This document shows, in pieces, positions 30,980-41,011 of a stretch of 64,000 nt of DNA (the stretch's first letter is position 1; each line of letters begins with the position of its first letter). Origin of the DNA: an uncultured Actinomycetes bacterium (GTDB taxonomy: Bacteria; Actinomycetota; Acidimicrobiia; Acidimicrobiales; RAAP-2); NCBI GenBank assembly GCA_903900235.1, contig CAIUMH010000038.1:1-64000 (forward strand). Direction: 5' to 3'. The notes below the pieces were generated by a model. The model did no database searches, had not been told where the DNA came from, and saw only the letters and a list, made by a program, of their open reading frames with translations. The position numbers and the translations under genes were made by a program.

Positions 30980-32647
30980 TCATGAGTCTTGCAGACGTCC
31001 CGGTCGATCTCGGGTCTGGCTGGTGTGCACGAGCGCGGCAGTGCCGAGATAGGCACCGGCGCCGAGGATGGCGGCCCCAAGGACCCGGGCGACGAGCGCC
31101 GGACCAGCGAGGGCGCCCGAGAGGTTCGAGACCACGGCGATGACCAGGCCCATGACGGCGCTCGACGCACAGATGCGCCCGAGCGGCCGGTAGCAGCCGG
31201 GACTTCCGAGGTGACCCAGCCAGTGCTCGAGCAGCAAGAGACCGGCTACGGCGGCCACCGAGTAGCCAACCGAGACCGACAGGGCGATGCCGGCGAGCCC
31301 AAGAGGGCCCACCAGGAGCAGTGCGGCACCGACGTTGATGACGTTCTCGCCGAGGTAGAGCCAGAAGGCGGCCTTGGTCCGGTGCATGGCCTGAAGGGCC
31401 CGGACCACATACTGGAACACCGAGAAGCCCACGAGGCCTAGCGAGAGCTCGGCGAGGGCCATGCCGGTCTCCGCTGTCTGGCGAGGCTGGGTGTTGCCAT
31501 GGCCGAGAAGCAGAGCGATGGCGGGTTTGGCCAACAGGAACAGCGCCACCGAAGCCGGAATCATCATGGCGAGGACCGAACGCAGGCCGGAGCCGAAGCG
31601 GGCGATGAAAGCGATCTCGTCCTCGGTGGAGTGGTGGGTGGCGAGGTCTGGGGTGACGGCACTCATCACCGAGACGGCGACGATGGCATAGGGCATCTGC
31701 CAGAAGGCATAGGCATAGGTATAGGACGAGACGGGCCCGGACCCGCCGACGCTGAAGGCCAGGGCGATGACGAAAAACAGCGCTGCCTGGTTGATGACGA
31801 CGAACCCGAAGGTCCATGAGCCGAGGCGAGCCACGGTCCTTACGGCGGGGTCCTTGAGGTCCCATCGCCAGCGGAGGCGGCCGAGCTTGGCCTTGGTCAG
31901 GCTGGGCAGCAGCAGAAGGAACTGGACCAGCACGCCCGCCGTGGTGCCGGCGCCGAGCAAGGCGAGCTGGCCGGGACTCATCGACACCGAGTGCAACGAC
32001 GGCGACGGTGCCACGGTGGCGAAGGTGAGCAGTACGCCGATGCAGACCACGTTGTTGGCGATCGGAACCCACATGGGGGCGCCGAAGCGGCGACGGACGT
32101 TGAGCAGCGCCCCACCGATGCTGAGGAGGCCGTAGAGGAAGACCTGGGGAACGAACCAGCGCAGCAGGACGGTCGCCACGTGGCGCTGTGTGGCGAGGTG
32201 CTGTGCCGAGCCGGTGTGCTGGACGTGCTCGAGCGAGGTGAACGCGTCGATCAGGAGGGGTGCGAGGGCGAGGAAGATGGCGGTGGTGGCGGCAAGGAGC
32301 ACGACGGCCAGGGTGACGACAGCCGAGATCGACTTCCAGGCCTCGCGTTCGCTGGTCGAGGTCAGACGTTGAATGAAGACGGGGATGAAGGTGGCCCCGA
32401 GGACGCCGCCGAGGACGACGTCGTAGACCATGTTGGGGATGGTGTTGGCGAGGTTGTAGGCGTCAGCGAGTGGGGAGATCCCAAGCACGTAGACCAGGGC
32501 GAGAACCCGGAGGACGCCGGTGGCGCGTGAGATGGCCGTGCCGGCGGCCATGGAGCCCACGGCGGCCATGAGCCCGGAGCGGGGTGCCGCGACCTCGCTC
32601 ACCGGCGCGCCCGGCGGCGGGGACGCCGCGTTGAGGTCCGGATCCAC
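30980..32647 (-). CDS. murJ: Lipid II flippase MurJ (MviN)
   Basis: GTAISRATGVLRVLALVYVLGISPLADAYNLANTIPNMVYDVVLGGVLGATFIPVF. Confidence 0.93.
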   Translation of the reverse strand: MDPDLNAASPPPGAPVSEVAAPRSGLMAAVGSMAAGTAISRATGVLRVLALVYVLGISPLADAYNLANTIPNMVYDVVLGGVLGATFIPVFIQRLTSTSEREAWKSISAVVTLAVVLLAATTAIFLALAPLLIDAFTSLEHVQHTGSAQHLATQRHVATVLLRWFVPQVFLYGLLSIGGALLNVRRRFGAPMWVPIANNVVCIGVLLTFATVAPSPSLHSVSMSPGQLALLGAGTTAGVLVQFLLLLPSLTKAKLGRLRWRWDLKDPAVRTVARLGSWTFGFVVINQAALFFVIALAFSVGGSGPVSSYTYAYAFWQMPYAIVAVSVMSAVTPDLATHHSTEDEIAFIARFGSGLRSVLAMMIPASVALFLLAKPAIALLLGHGNTQPRQTAETGMALAELSLGLVGFSVFQYVVRALQAMHRTKAAFWLYLGENVINVGAALLLVGPLGLAGIALSVSVGYSVAAVAGLLLLEHWLGHLGSPGCYRPLGRICASSAVMGLVIAVVSNLSGALAGPALVARVLGAAILGAGAYLGTAALVHTSQTRDRPGRLQDS

Positions 32648-34629
32648 CAGACCAGCAGGACCATGGCGTCGCCGATGGTCAGGACGATGGCGACCACTGA
32701 GGTCTGGGTGGCCCGGACGACAATTCGCTGATGGGCAAGCACAAGCCCCTCAGAAGGGGTGGAGAGCGTCACTGTCACGGTGAGATCACCGGTGGTCTCG
32801 GCCACGACGGGGATGCGCAGCGACTGCGTGGGGTGGTCGAGGAGGAGGTGTCTGGTCTGTCCTCGAGGAAAGCGAAGGTGATCTCCGTGGACCGTGAGGA
32901 CCCCGCGGAGCGACCAGGCGGCGGTCTTGGTCAGGGTGATGGGCAGGGTGCCCTTGAGTGATGTCAGCGTGATGTCGCTGCCACCGATTCCCACCTGGCC
33001 GATCTCGCGGTCCACCTCGCTACTAGCCGCGCTGATGGAGGATCCCCGGCCGGCGATGCCGAGTCGATCACTCTCGGCAGCGAGAAAGTTGTCCGTCAGG
33101 CGGCGGATCACATGGTGCCCTTGGGTGATGGATCCGGAGAGGGCAGCCACCCGCGCCTGGCCAGCGGTCAGCGAGTTGGTCTGGGGGGTAGGCCAGGGCG
33201 CGCTGGGGGAGGTGGTGGCCAGGGAGCGAATGGCGGGTACCCCGTTGCTCCCGGGGCGGAGGCTCCCATAGAGCGAGCTGAGGGTCGAAGAGGCGACCAG
33301 GGGATTGCCGCTCAGTCCACGAAGGAGGGTCGAGACGAACGCGGGATTGGGGGACCATGGGTTCGGAGGCAAGAGCACGACGCCGAGCGGCGCCGACAGG
33401 CTGGGTCGCTCAAGGTGCAGCAGGGCGAGATCGGCCAGGAGCCGCTCGGCTGAGAGAACCGGGTCCGATCCGGGAGTCATCTGAGCCGAGAGGATGGAGT
33501 CGGCCGCCAGGGCGGTCAAGGCAGGTGCGCCGGCCGGAGCGAAGGGCTCACCCCATGAGAGGCTGGCGGACGTCGGAGTGGCCAGCGAGGTGTCCGGGAT
33601 GACCATCCGGTCGACACCGGCTGACGTCAGACCCCCGACGGTGCTTGCGGTGACTTGAGAGCTCGCGATCCACCCGGCGCTGCTGGTCGATGGGATGCCG
33701 GCTCGGCGCAGCAGTCGAGCGCCACGGGTGATCTGAAGGGGGATCTGGGCCGAGAGACCCGAGGCGGACAGCGCACCGGGGTCGATGGACACGAAGGGTG
33801 ACCGCACCACCTCGTGGGTTTCGGATCTGGTCGCTGTGGCCAGCTGAGCGAGGGCCCGACGGCCGGTCGAGGAGGTCGCCAGCCGCTTGGCAGCAGTCGG
33901 TGCCAGCATGACGTCGGCGGACGTGGCGGGAGATGAGCGCAGTGCCCCGGCGAGGCCCGCTACCTGGTCAGCGGTTGCTCCTGGCCCGAGCGTCAGAATC
34001 GGACTGGCCCGGAGGGCTTCGACGGCCGGAGCCTCGGCAACCGTGAGGAAGGTGGTGAGAGACGCCACCTGCGAGCCCGATCGCACGCTGAGGACCACGG
34101 GATAGACGCCGCTGCAGCGGCCGCCCCCGAGGCTGCAGCGGAGGATCCAGACCGGGTTGGTCGGTGCGCCGGCACACAGTCGAGGGGCGCGAGCTCCCGA
34201 GGCACTGGCCATCACGGTGATGCTGAGACGACGGCCCGAGCCGTCGTCGCCGGTCCGGGGAAGACAGCCGAGCGACAAAGGAGCGGTCTCGGCAATCTCT
34301 GAGATCGGACCAGCAGGCGACAGGGCGGCGAGGAATCCTGATCGCGTCGACAGTGGCGCGTAGAGCCGAGTGGTGACGGTGGCTCCGCCGGTGCCGGAAG
34401 GTCGGGTGAAAGCGATCTGAAAGCGACCTGATCCGTCGGAGCCGGGCTGGACTGTGGTCGTCTGTGAGACCAGACGCAGGCCATTGGGAGCCGGCGCCGA
34501 GCCGGCGGGCACACTGAGCGGTGCGACGACGGCCATGATCACGACGGCGATCGCCGCGCCGAGCCGGTGTCTCGCCCTCGCCGCCACAGTCACGACGCTA
34601 GACGGTACCGATGCACTGGCTGGCGACAA
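32599..34629 (-). CDS. Secreted/membrane-anchored DUF6049-like protein
   Basis: Signal-peptide-like N-terminus, C-terminal TM helix, located between murJ and the CCA enzyme as in mycobacteria; exact start uncertain. Confidence 0.75.
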   Translation of the reverse strand: MSPASASVPSSVVTVAARARHRLGAAIAVVIMAVVAPLSVPAGSAPAPNGLRLVSQTTTVQPGSDGSGRFQIAFTRPSGTGGATVTTRLYAPLSTRSGFLAALSPAGPISEIAETAPLSLGCLPRTGDDGSGRRLSITVMASASGARAPRLCAGAPTNPVWILRCSLGGGRCSGVYPVVLSVRSGSQVASLTTFLTVAEAPAVEALRASPILTLGPGATADQVAGLAGALRSSPATSADVMLAPTAAKRLATSSTGRRALAQLATATRSETHEVVRSPFVSIDPGALSASGLSAQIPLQITRGARLLRRAGIPSTSSAGWIASSQVTASTVGGLTSAGVDRMVIPDTSLATPTSASLSWGEPFAPAGAPALTALAADSILSAQMTPGSDPVLSAERLLADLALLHLERPSLSAPLGVVLLPPNPWSPNPAFVSTLLRGLSGNPLVASSTLSSLYGSLRPGSNGVPAIRSLATTSPSAPWPTPQTNSLTAGQARVAALSGSITQGHHVIRRLTDNFLAAESDRLGIAGRGSSISAASSEVDREIGQVGIGGSDITLTSLKGTLPITLTKTAAWSLRGVLTVHGDHLRFPRGQTRHLLLDHPTQSLRIPVVAETTGDLTVTVTLSTPSEGLVLAHQRIVVRATQTSVVAIVLTIGDAMVLLVWWIRTSTRRPRRRARR

Positions 34630-34642
34630 CTACCGTGAAGAG

Positions 34643-36040
34643 GTGCCCGATGAGAACGTTCCTGAGCGCTTCCGGGGCCTCGTGGCCGACACGGCGACGC
34701 TGGTCGAGCGATTCGTGGCGGCCGGGCACCGGATCTACCTCGTCGGTGGCTCGGTGCGCGATGCCCTGCTCGACGGAGCGGCACCCGTGGAGGCCAAGAC
34801 CGACCTCGACCTGACTACCGATGCCCTTCCGGACGAGATCGAAGCCCTGGTCAAGGGATGGGCTGACGCCGTCTGGACCCAGGGCAAGCGATTCGGAACC
34901 ATCGGGGCGCGCCACCGGGGCAAGGTTTTTGAGATCACGACCCACCGGGCCGAGCACTACCATCCTGACTCGCGCAAGCCCGAGGTGACCTTCGGCGACT
35001 CGATCGACACTGATCTCTCCCGGCGCGATTTCACGATCAATGCCATGGCCCTCGAGTTGCCCGGCCTGACGCTCCACGACCCGCACGGGGGGTTGGGCGA
35101 TCTCGCCGCCGGGGTCCTGCGGACCCCGCTTGACCCCAGGGTCAGCTTCGAAGACGATCCCCTCCGGATGCTTCGCGCCGCCCGGTTCTCGTGCCGATTC
35201 GACCTGGCGCCGGATCCCGATCTTCTGCGGGCGATCGCCGAACTCGCCGATCGACTCTCGATCGTCTCGGCCGAGCGGATCCGCGAGGAGCTCGATCGTC
35301 TGATGATGCTCGAGGTCCCCTCCCGGGGGCTCTGGTTCATCGTGCAGACCGGGTTGGCGGAGCACTTCTTGCCCGAGCTCCCGGGCCTCGCACTCGAGCA
35401 GGACCCGATCCATCACCACAAGGACGTGCTGGCTCACACGATGGCGGTGATCGACAAGACCTCGCCGATTCGACTTCTGCGGCTCGCCGCCATGTTTCAC
35501 GACGTCGGGAAGCCCAAGACCAGGAACTTCGTCAATGGTGGCGTGACCTTCCATCACCACGAGGTGGTGGGAGCCCGGATGACGCGCCGCCGGATGGAGG
35601 CCCTGCGGTACTCGAACGAGGACACCGACACGGTCGTGGCACTCGTCGAGCTCCACCTGCGGTTCCACACCTACCGGCTCGGCTGGACCGACAAGGCGGT
35701 CCGACGCTATGTGCGCGACGCCGGGCCACTGCTCGACCTGCTCAACGAGCTCACCCGCTGCGATTGCACGACCCGCAATGCTCGCAAGGCCCGGCAGCTC
35801 GACGCCCGGATGGACGAGCTCGAGGTCAGGATCGCCGAGCTGCGCGACCAAGAGGAGCTCGACGCCATCCGGCCAGATCTCGACGGGGCGCAGATCATGG
35901 AGCACCTTGGCATCGAGCCAAGCCGCGATGTGGGCCAGGCGCTGGACTTCCTGCTCGAGCTCCGGATGGACGAGGGCCCGCTCGGCGAAGAGGAGGCCCG
36001 CCGCCGACTCGACGCCTGGTGGGCGGACCGGAAGACCTGA
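34643..36040 (+). CDS. CCA tRNA nucleotidyltransferase / poly(A) polymerase family with HD domain
   Basis: GHRIYLVGGSVRDALLDG; LSRRDFTINAMAL; LRAARFSCRF; MFHDVGKP. Confidence 0.95.
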   Translation: MPDENVPERFRGLVADTATLVERFVAAGHRIYLVGGSVRDALLDGAAPVEAKTDLDLTTDALPDEIEALVKGWADAVWTQGKRFGTIGARHRGKVFEITTHRAEHYHPDSRKPEVTFGDSIDTDLSRRDFTINAMALELPGLTLHDPHGGLGDLAAGVLRTPLDPRVSFEDDPLRMLRAARFSCRFDLAPDPDLLRAIAELADRLSIVSAERIREELDRLMMLEVPSRGLWFIVQTGLAEHFLPELPGLALEQDPIHHHKDVLAHTMAVIDKTSPIRLLRLAAMFHDVGKPKTRNFVNGGVTFHHHEVVGARMTRRRMEALRYSNEDTDTVVALVELHLRFHTYRLGWTDKAVRRYVRDAGPLLDLLNELTRCDCTTRNARKARQLDARMDELEVRIAELRDQEELDAIRPDLDGAQIMEHLGIEPSRDVGQALDFLLELRMDEGPLGEEEARRRLDAWWADRKT

Positions 36041-36055
36041 TCGCCCGGAGGTGGC

Positions 36056-36937
36056 TCATCCGATTGAGGCGCCGCCCACATAGGTCCAGGTGCCGCACCC
36101 TTGTGAGGCGAATCCGCCATGGTTGTCGCCGGTCTGGTCGCCCCCGACGGCCATCGCCATGGTGACGCTGGTCGGTCCCGTGCTCGAGCCGGCGTCCATC
36201 ACGTCCGCCGGGGTCCCGGTGAACCCCCGCAGAACCTCCCAGCGACAGTCGGGCCCACCGCTGGCCTGCCATGTCCCGTCGGCGATCCCGAGCCAGAAGG
36301 GGTGGGTCCCATCGCCGAACGGCGCCGTCGACGGGCTGGGCTGGCCGAGCCAGTAGGAGTCCGAGGCCGGCCAGGGCACCCAGGCCCCGCAGCCCGTCGC
36401 CCGGACGGCGGCGACTCCGTCGGTGAAGGCCATGAGGGACGGCCCGCTTCCCGTCCGGGTGGCGATGACCGACCCTGGGCCTGCGGAGGGGTCGGCGTAG
36501 GTCGTCCACGTGCAACTCGACGGGGACCCCGCGGTGATCCACTGGGTCCTCGATGGGACCTCGACGCCGGTGACGATCCCGCAGGTCGGAGCGACGGTGC
36601 CCGCCACCGACCCGTCGACGACCGGCCAGACCCCATCACCGGCGAGGGGTGGGACCAGACAGGGGGTTTCGACGACGGAGGTCGAGGGGGCCGAGGTCGC
36701 GGGCGTGGGGCTGGTGACCGGGCCCGCCGCGAGCTCTGACAACGGCGAGGGTTTCGACCCTGGCCCGTGAGCGGCCACCATGGCGCCCGGAACGCGGCTC
36801 GCTGTCGCCGACCGCTCGGTGCGATGGGCCGTGCCCGCGGCTGGGTGGTGCCTGCCGATGGTCACGACGACGACAGCAGAAGCGACGACCGCGGCCATGA
36901 GAGCCGCGGTCGCCGGGCGGGTCGGAATTTTGCGCAT
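36056..36937 (-). CDS. Secreted protein with two copies of a cysteine/tryptophan-containing beta domain
   Basis: Signal anchor; repeated endings C-W...FTDGVAAVRATGCGAW and C-R-W...GGFASQGCGTW. Confidence 0.65.
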   Translation of the reverse strand: MRKIPTRPATAALMAAVVASAVVVVTIGRHHPAAGTAHRTERSATASRVPGAMVAAHGPGSKPSPLSELAAGPVTSPTPATSAPSTSVVETPCLVPPLAGDGVWPVVDGSVAGTVAPTCGIVTGVEVPSRTQWITAGSPSSCTWTTYADPSAGPGSVIATRTGSGPSLMAFTDGVAAVRATGCGAWVPWPASDSYWLGQPSPSTAPFGDGTHPFWLGIADGTWQASGGPDCRWEVLRGFTGTPADVMDAGSSTGPTSVTMAMAVGGDQTGDNHGGFASQGCGTWTYVGGASIG

Positions 36938-36983
36938 GACCCCGAGGCTAGGGATCGCCGGGGTCGATGTCTGGTCGTCGACC

Positions 36984-38084
36984 TCAGTCCTGGGGCCAGA
37001 CCGGGCCAGTCTGGCCAGCGGCGAACTCCTCGACCATGGTCATGGCCACGTCGTCGTGGTACTGCACGGGCGGCGACTTCATGAAGTAGGCCGAAGGTCC
37101 GAGCAGCGGGCCACCGATGCCCCGATCGAGGGCGAGACGGGCGCAGCGAACGGCGTCGATGATCACACCGGCCGAGTTTGGTGAGTCCCAGACCTCGAGC
37201 TTGAGCTCAAGGTCGAGTGGCACGTCGCCGAAGTTGCGTCCCTCCATGCGGATGTAGCACCACTTGCGGTCCTTGAGCCACGGCACGTGGTCCGACGGGC
37301 CGATGTGGACATCGTCGGCGTCGAGCACCTTGTGGTCCATCTGTGAGGTGACCGATTGCGTCTTTGAGATCTTCTTCGACTCAAGCCGATCACGGTCGAG
37401 CATGTTCTTGAAGTCCATGTTCCCGCCGACGTTGAGTTGGTAGGTGTGGTCGAGGGCGAGGCCCCGGTCCTCGAACAAGCGGGTCAGGATCCGGTGGACG
37501 ATGGTTGCGCCGACCTGGCTCTTGATGTCGTCACCGATGATCGGCACGTTGGCGTCGCGGAACTTGCGGGCCCAGTCGGCGTCAGAGGCGATGAAGACCG
37601 GCACGGCATTGACGAAGGCCACCCCCGCGTCGATGGCGGCCTGGGCATAGGCTCGCTGGGCGACCTCGGATCCGACCGGCAGGTAGGACACAAGCACCTC
37701 AGCCCCGGAATCCCGAAGGGCTTGGGCGACATCGACCGCCTCGGCAGCGGACTCCTCGATCACCTCGCGGTAGTACTTCGAAAGGCCGTCGTGAGTCGGC
37801 CCCCGCTGGACCTCGACCCCAAGACCGGGGACGTCGGCGAACTTGATGGTGTTGTTCTGGCTGGCGAGGATGGCCTTGGACAGGTCGTGGCCCACCTTGA
37901 GGGCGTCGACGTCGAAGGCGGCCACAAACTCGAGGTCACTGACGTGGTAGCCGCCGAGGACGACGTGCATGAGTCCCGGGACGATCTCGTCGGGGTCGGC
38001 GCCCCGGTAGTACTCGACGCCCTGGATGAGCGAGCTGGCGCAGTTCCCGACGCCGGCGATGGCGACCTTGATGGGGGTGGGCAT
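36984..38084 (-). CDS. ino1: Inositol-3-phosphate synthase
   Basis: [51 protein letters not shown]. Confidence 0.96.
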   Translation of the reverse strand: MPTPIKVAIAGVGNCASSLIQGVEYYRGADPDEIVPGLMHVVLGGYHVSDLEFVAAFDVDALKVGHDLSKAILASQNNTIKFADVPGLGVEVQRGPTHDGLSKYYREVIEESAAEAVDVAQALRDSGAEVLVSYLPVGSEVAQRAYAQAAIDAGVAFVNAVPVFIASDADWARKFRDANVPIIGDDIKSQVGATIVHRILTRLFEDRGLALDHTYQLNVGGNMDFKNMLDRDRLESKKISKTQSVTSQMDHKVLDADDVHIGPSDHVPWLKDRKWCYIRMEGRNFGDVPLDLELKLEVWDSPNSAGVIIDAVRCARLALDRGIGGPLLGPSAYFMKSPPVQYHDDVAMTMVEEFAAGQTGPVWPQD

Positions 38085-38104
38085 GATGTCTCCTTGCTTC
38101 TTGG

Positions 38105-38761
38105 TCAGACTCCGGGCGAGGCCGGAGCGGATGGGGGGGCCGAGGCGGCCTGGTCGGATGTGAGCGGTTGAGCAGCTCGCTCGGCGGCGATGAGGTCATC
38201 GAGCCAGGCGATGTCACGGGCCACGCCATCGGCAGCGTGCTCGACGACGCTGCGGGCGTAGGTGTCGAGCCCATCGGTCCCCGCTGCTTCGTCGAGGTGC
38301 TGGACGAGCTGGGCCCGACGGCGCTCAAGCAGGGCCAGCCGGGCGGTCGGGGCGAGGTGCCGGGCGAAGGACCAGCGCAGACCGAAGGTGCGCGAATCAT
38401 CCTTCGAGGGAGCGGCATTGAGCAGTTCGGCGAAGTGGAGTAGGCCCGCATCGGTGATCCGATAGACCTTCTTGCTCCGTCGGGACCGAGTCCCGACGAG
38501 GCGACGGGCCTTGAGTGCCGCTCGTTCACCACTGAGTGACCCGGTTGAGGGCAGGATCGCTGCCTCGGTCTCGCCTTCGAGGGCGATCAGATCACCGGCG
38601 GCTTCGAGGCGAGCCAACGCGGGGTAGAGCGAGCCGAAGGAGATGTTGGCGACAAGGCCCATCTGGGCGCGAAGGCGACGACGGATCTCGTAGCCGTGGA
38701 GAGGTCCGTCTCCGAGGAGTCCAAGGATGGCGAGCTCAAGCACGAGATAATCATATCGCAT
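38105..38761 (-). CDS. PadR family transcriptional regulator
   Basis: [47 protein letters not shown]. Confidence 0.92.
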   Translation of the reverse strand: MRYDYLVLELAILGLLGDGPLHGYEIRRRLRAQMGLVANISFGSLYPALARLEAAGDLIALEGETEAAILPSTGSLSGERAALKARRLVGTRSRRSKKVYRITDAGLLHFAELLNAAPSKDDSRTFGLRWSFARHLAPTARLALLERRRAQLVQHLDEAAGTDGLDTYARSVVEHAADGVARDIAWLDDLIAAERAAQPLTSDQAASAPPSAPASPGV

Positions 38762-38783
38762 CGATATAACGAATGGGTAGTTC

Positions 38784-39248
38784 ATGCTGCAGGAGATCAG
38801 GCTGGCCATCGCCGCTAGGGTTCTGGAGGTGAGTCGGACCAAGGGCGTCACGGGACCGGGAGAGGCATCAGTCGAGTACCGGCTGGTGCGCAATGCCAAG
38901 GCAGCGGCGGTTCGATCGGGACGTCTGTCGGCCGAGGACGTCTGCGACGCTCACCCTGAACTTCTTCGAGCGGCGCGCAACATCGGGCGTCCCACCGAGG
39001 ACCGGTGCCCGGTGTGCGACGGCGCCGTCACGGTCGAGGTCACCTATGTGTTCGGGGCCAAGCTTCCCGCCGGGGGGACCTGCCCCGGGACGGCCACCGA
39101 GCTCAAGCGCCTTCTGCGTCGAGAGGAGCCGGTTCAGGCCTACACGGTCGAGGTCTGCACCGCCTGCAAGTTCCATCACCTGCTTCGCCGGTTCCCCGGA
39201 GATGCAGCAGCCACGCCGGCTTCCCGGCGGTCGAGGAGCGGATCATGA
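38784..39248 (+). CDS. DUF5318-like protein (zinc ribbon-like)
   Basis: DRCPVCDGAVTVEVTYVFGAKLPAGGTCPGT..YTVEVCTACKFHHLLRRF; located near ino1/padR. Confidence 0.75.
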   Translation: MLQEIRLAIAARVLEVSRTKGVTGPGEASVEYRLVRNAKAAAVRSGRLSAEDVCDAHPELLRAARNIGRPTEDRCPVCDGAVTVEVTYVFGAKLPAGGTCPGTATELKRLLRREEPVQAYTVEVCTACKFHHLLRRFPGDAAATPASRRSRSGS

Positions 39249-40087
39249 GAACACGTCGCACGTCAGTCCCTGCGATCCGGACCACCAAGGCCTCCGCCGG
39301 CGGGCCGCGACTGGCAATGATGACGGCCTATGACGAACCCACGGCCCGCCTGGTCGACGCTGGTGGGGTCGACCTGATCCTCGTCGGTGACTCGGTGGGC
39401 AACGTCGTCCTCGGTCACGAGGACACGCTTCGGGTCACCGTCGACGACATGGTGCATCACACCGCAGCGGTGGCCGCTGCCCGACCGGCGGCACTGATCA
39501 TCGGCGACCTGCCGTGGCTGAGCTACCACGTGACCGTGGAAGAGGCCGTGCGGTCGGCGGCGGCACTGGTGCGAGCCGGTGCCGACGCCGTCAAGCTCGA
39601 AGGCGGTGTCAACCGACTTGAGGTGATCGGGGCCATCATCGACGCGGAGATTCCGGTCATGGGACATCTCGGGCTCACCCCGCAGTCGGTCCGAGCCTTC
39701 GGCGGCTTCAAGGTTCAAGGCCGCTCCGCCGATGCCGCCGACGTGATCCGCCAGGATGCGGCGGCGCTTGAGGAGGCCGGTTGCTTCGCTGTCGTGCTCG
39801 AGGGCGTACCCGACGGCCTCGGGGCGGCGATCACCCTCGAGCGCTCGATCCCGACCATCGGCATCGGTGCGGGGCCGGCCACCGATGGTCAGGTCCTTGT
39901 CTTCCACGACGCCATGGGTCTCGGCGCCGGCACGCCGCCCAAATTCGTCCGCCAGTACCTTGACGGCGCGACCCTGCTGACCGGAGCGGTGGCGGCCTTT
40001 GTGGCGGACGTCCGCTCCGGCGGCTTCCCCGGCCCGGCTGAGTCCTATGTGACCTCCGAGGATCTGCGCAGCCACCTCAAGGGCTGA
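39245..40087 (+). CDS. panB: 3-methyl-2-oxobutanoate hydroxymethyltransferase
   Basis: MMTAYDEPTARLVDAGGVDLILVGDSVGNVVLGHEDTLRVTVDDMVHH. Confidence 0.96.
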   Translation: MRTRRTSVPAIRTTKASAGGPRLAMMTAYDEPTARLVDAGGVDLILVGDSVGNVVLGHEDTLRVTVDDMVHHTAAVAAARPAALIIGDLPWLSYHVTVEEAVRSAAALVRAGADAVKLEGGVNRLEVIGAIIDAEIPVMGHLGLTPQSVRAFGGFKVQGRSADAADVIRQDAAALEEAGCFAVVLEGVPDGLGAAITLERSIPTIGIGAGPATDGQVLVFHDAMGLGAGTPPKFVRQYLDGATLLTGAVAAFVADVRSGGFPGPAESYVTSEDLRSHLKG

Positions 40088-40135
40088 TCGAGTCCGGCCG
40101 GCGGTGCTGTCGCCGAAGAACGTCTAGAGTGGTCA

Positions 40136-40209
40136 GTCCCTCGTCACACAGACGAGGGACAGTTGAGACCCTGCCCCGCGAGAGTCGTGGGGCCCGGCCA
40201 CCAGGCCGG
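40136..40209 (+). promoter_or_regulatory. Structured 5' leader of the rpsF operon (three consecutive hairpins)
   Basis: GTCCCTCGTC-acaca-GACGAGGGAC (40136-40160); GCCCCGCG-agagt-CGTGGGGC (40173-40193); CCGGCC-acca-GGCCGG (40194-40209). Confidence 0.65.
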
Positions 40210-40227
40210 TCCAGAGGGAGGTTGCAC

Positions 40228-40533
40228 ATGCGGCACTACGAAGCCGTAATCATCTATGACGTATCGATTGAGCCCCAGGCCATCCAGGCCTCGCTTGATC
40301 GGTCGCTGGCACTGATCGATGAGGTTGACGGCAAGGCCGGCGCCCTCGATCGCTGGGGACGGCGTCCCTTCGCCTACGAGGTGAAGCACAAGACCGAGGG
40401 TTACTACGTCATCGTCAGCTTCACTGGCGAGCCGTCAACCGTCGCCGAGCTCGACCGGACACTGCGGATCGCCGATGAGGTGCTTCGCCACAAGATCATC
40501 CGCATCCCCGACGCCGTCGTGGCTGCGGCCTAG
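40228..40533 (+). CDS. rpsF: 30S ribosomal protein S6
   Basis: MRHYEAVIIYD...WGRRPFAYEVKHKTEGYYVIVSF. Confidence 0.97.
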   Translation: MRHYEAVIIYDVSIEPQAIQASLDRSLALIDEVDGKAGALDRWGRRPFAYEVKHKTEGYYVIVSFTGEPSTVAELDRTLRIADEVLRHKIIRIPDAVVAAA

Positions 40534-40549
40534 GTCTGAGGAGCGCACC

Positions 40550-41011
40550 ATGGCTGACAGCACCGTGACCATCGTGGGCAACTTGGCCCGCGACCCCGAG
40601 CTCCGGTTCACCAACAGCGGCCAGGCCAACGCCTCCTTCGGCGTGGCCGTGAACCGTCGCTGGCAGAACCGACAGACCCAAGAGTGGGAGGAGCAGGTCT
40701 CCTTCTTCAATGTGGTCTGTTGGGCTGAGATGGCCGAGAACGCCGCCGAGTCCCTGACCAAGGGCATGCGCGTGGTGGTGACCGGACGTCTCGAGCAGCG
40801 CTCCTGGGAGACCAAGGAGGGCGACAAGCGCTCGGTGGTCGAAATTAGGGCTGATGAGATCGGACCTTCCCTTCGCTGGGCCAGCGCCCAGGTGACCCGA
40901 AATGAACGCAGCGATGGTGGTGGCGGCCGACCGGCCCCCCGCCCCACTGCCACAACCCAGAATGAGCCGGCGGCAGGCGCCGGCTATGGATACGACGAGG
41001 AGCCTTTCTAA
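40550..41011 (+). CDS. ssb: Single-stranded DNA-binding protein
   Basis: [34 protein letters not shown]; acidic tail DEEPF. Confidence 0.97.
   Translation: MADSTVTIVGNLARDPELRFTNSGQANASFGVAVNRRWQNRQTQEWEEQVSFFNVVCWAEMAENAAESLTKGMRVVVTGRLEQRSWETKEGDKRSVVEIRADEIGPSLRWASAQVTRNERSDGGGGRPAPRPTATTQNEPAAGAGYGYDEEPF

Noticed and set aside
30954-32072. Upstream extension of the degV ORF overlapping murJ in another frame
   Set aside because: Extension has no domain similarity and overlaps the real murJ frame; DegV clearly starts at MPTVTIITDSAGD
34454-34642. Upstream extension of the CCA-enzyme ORF
   Set aside because: Overlaps the 5' end of the DUF6049-like gene; a GTG start at 34643 fits the conserved core
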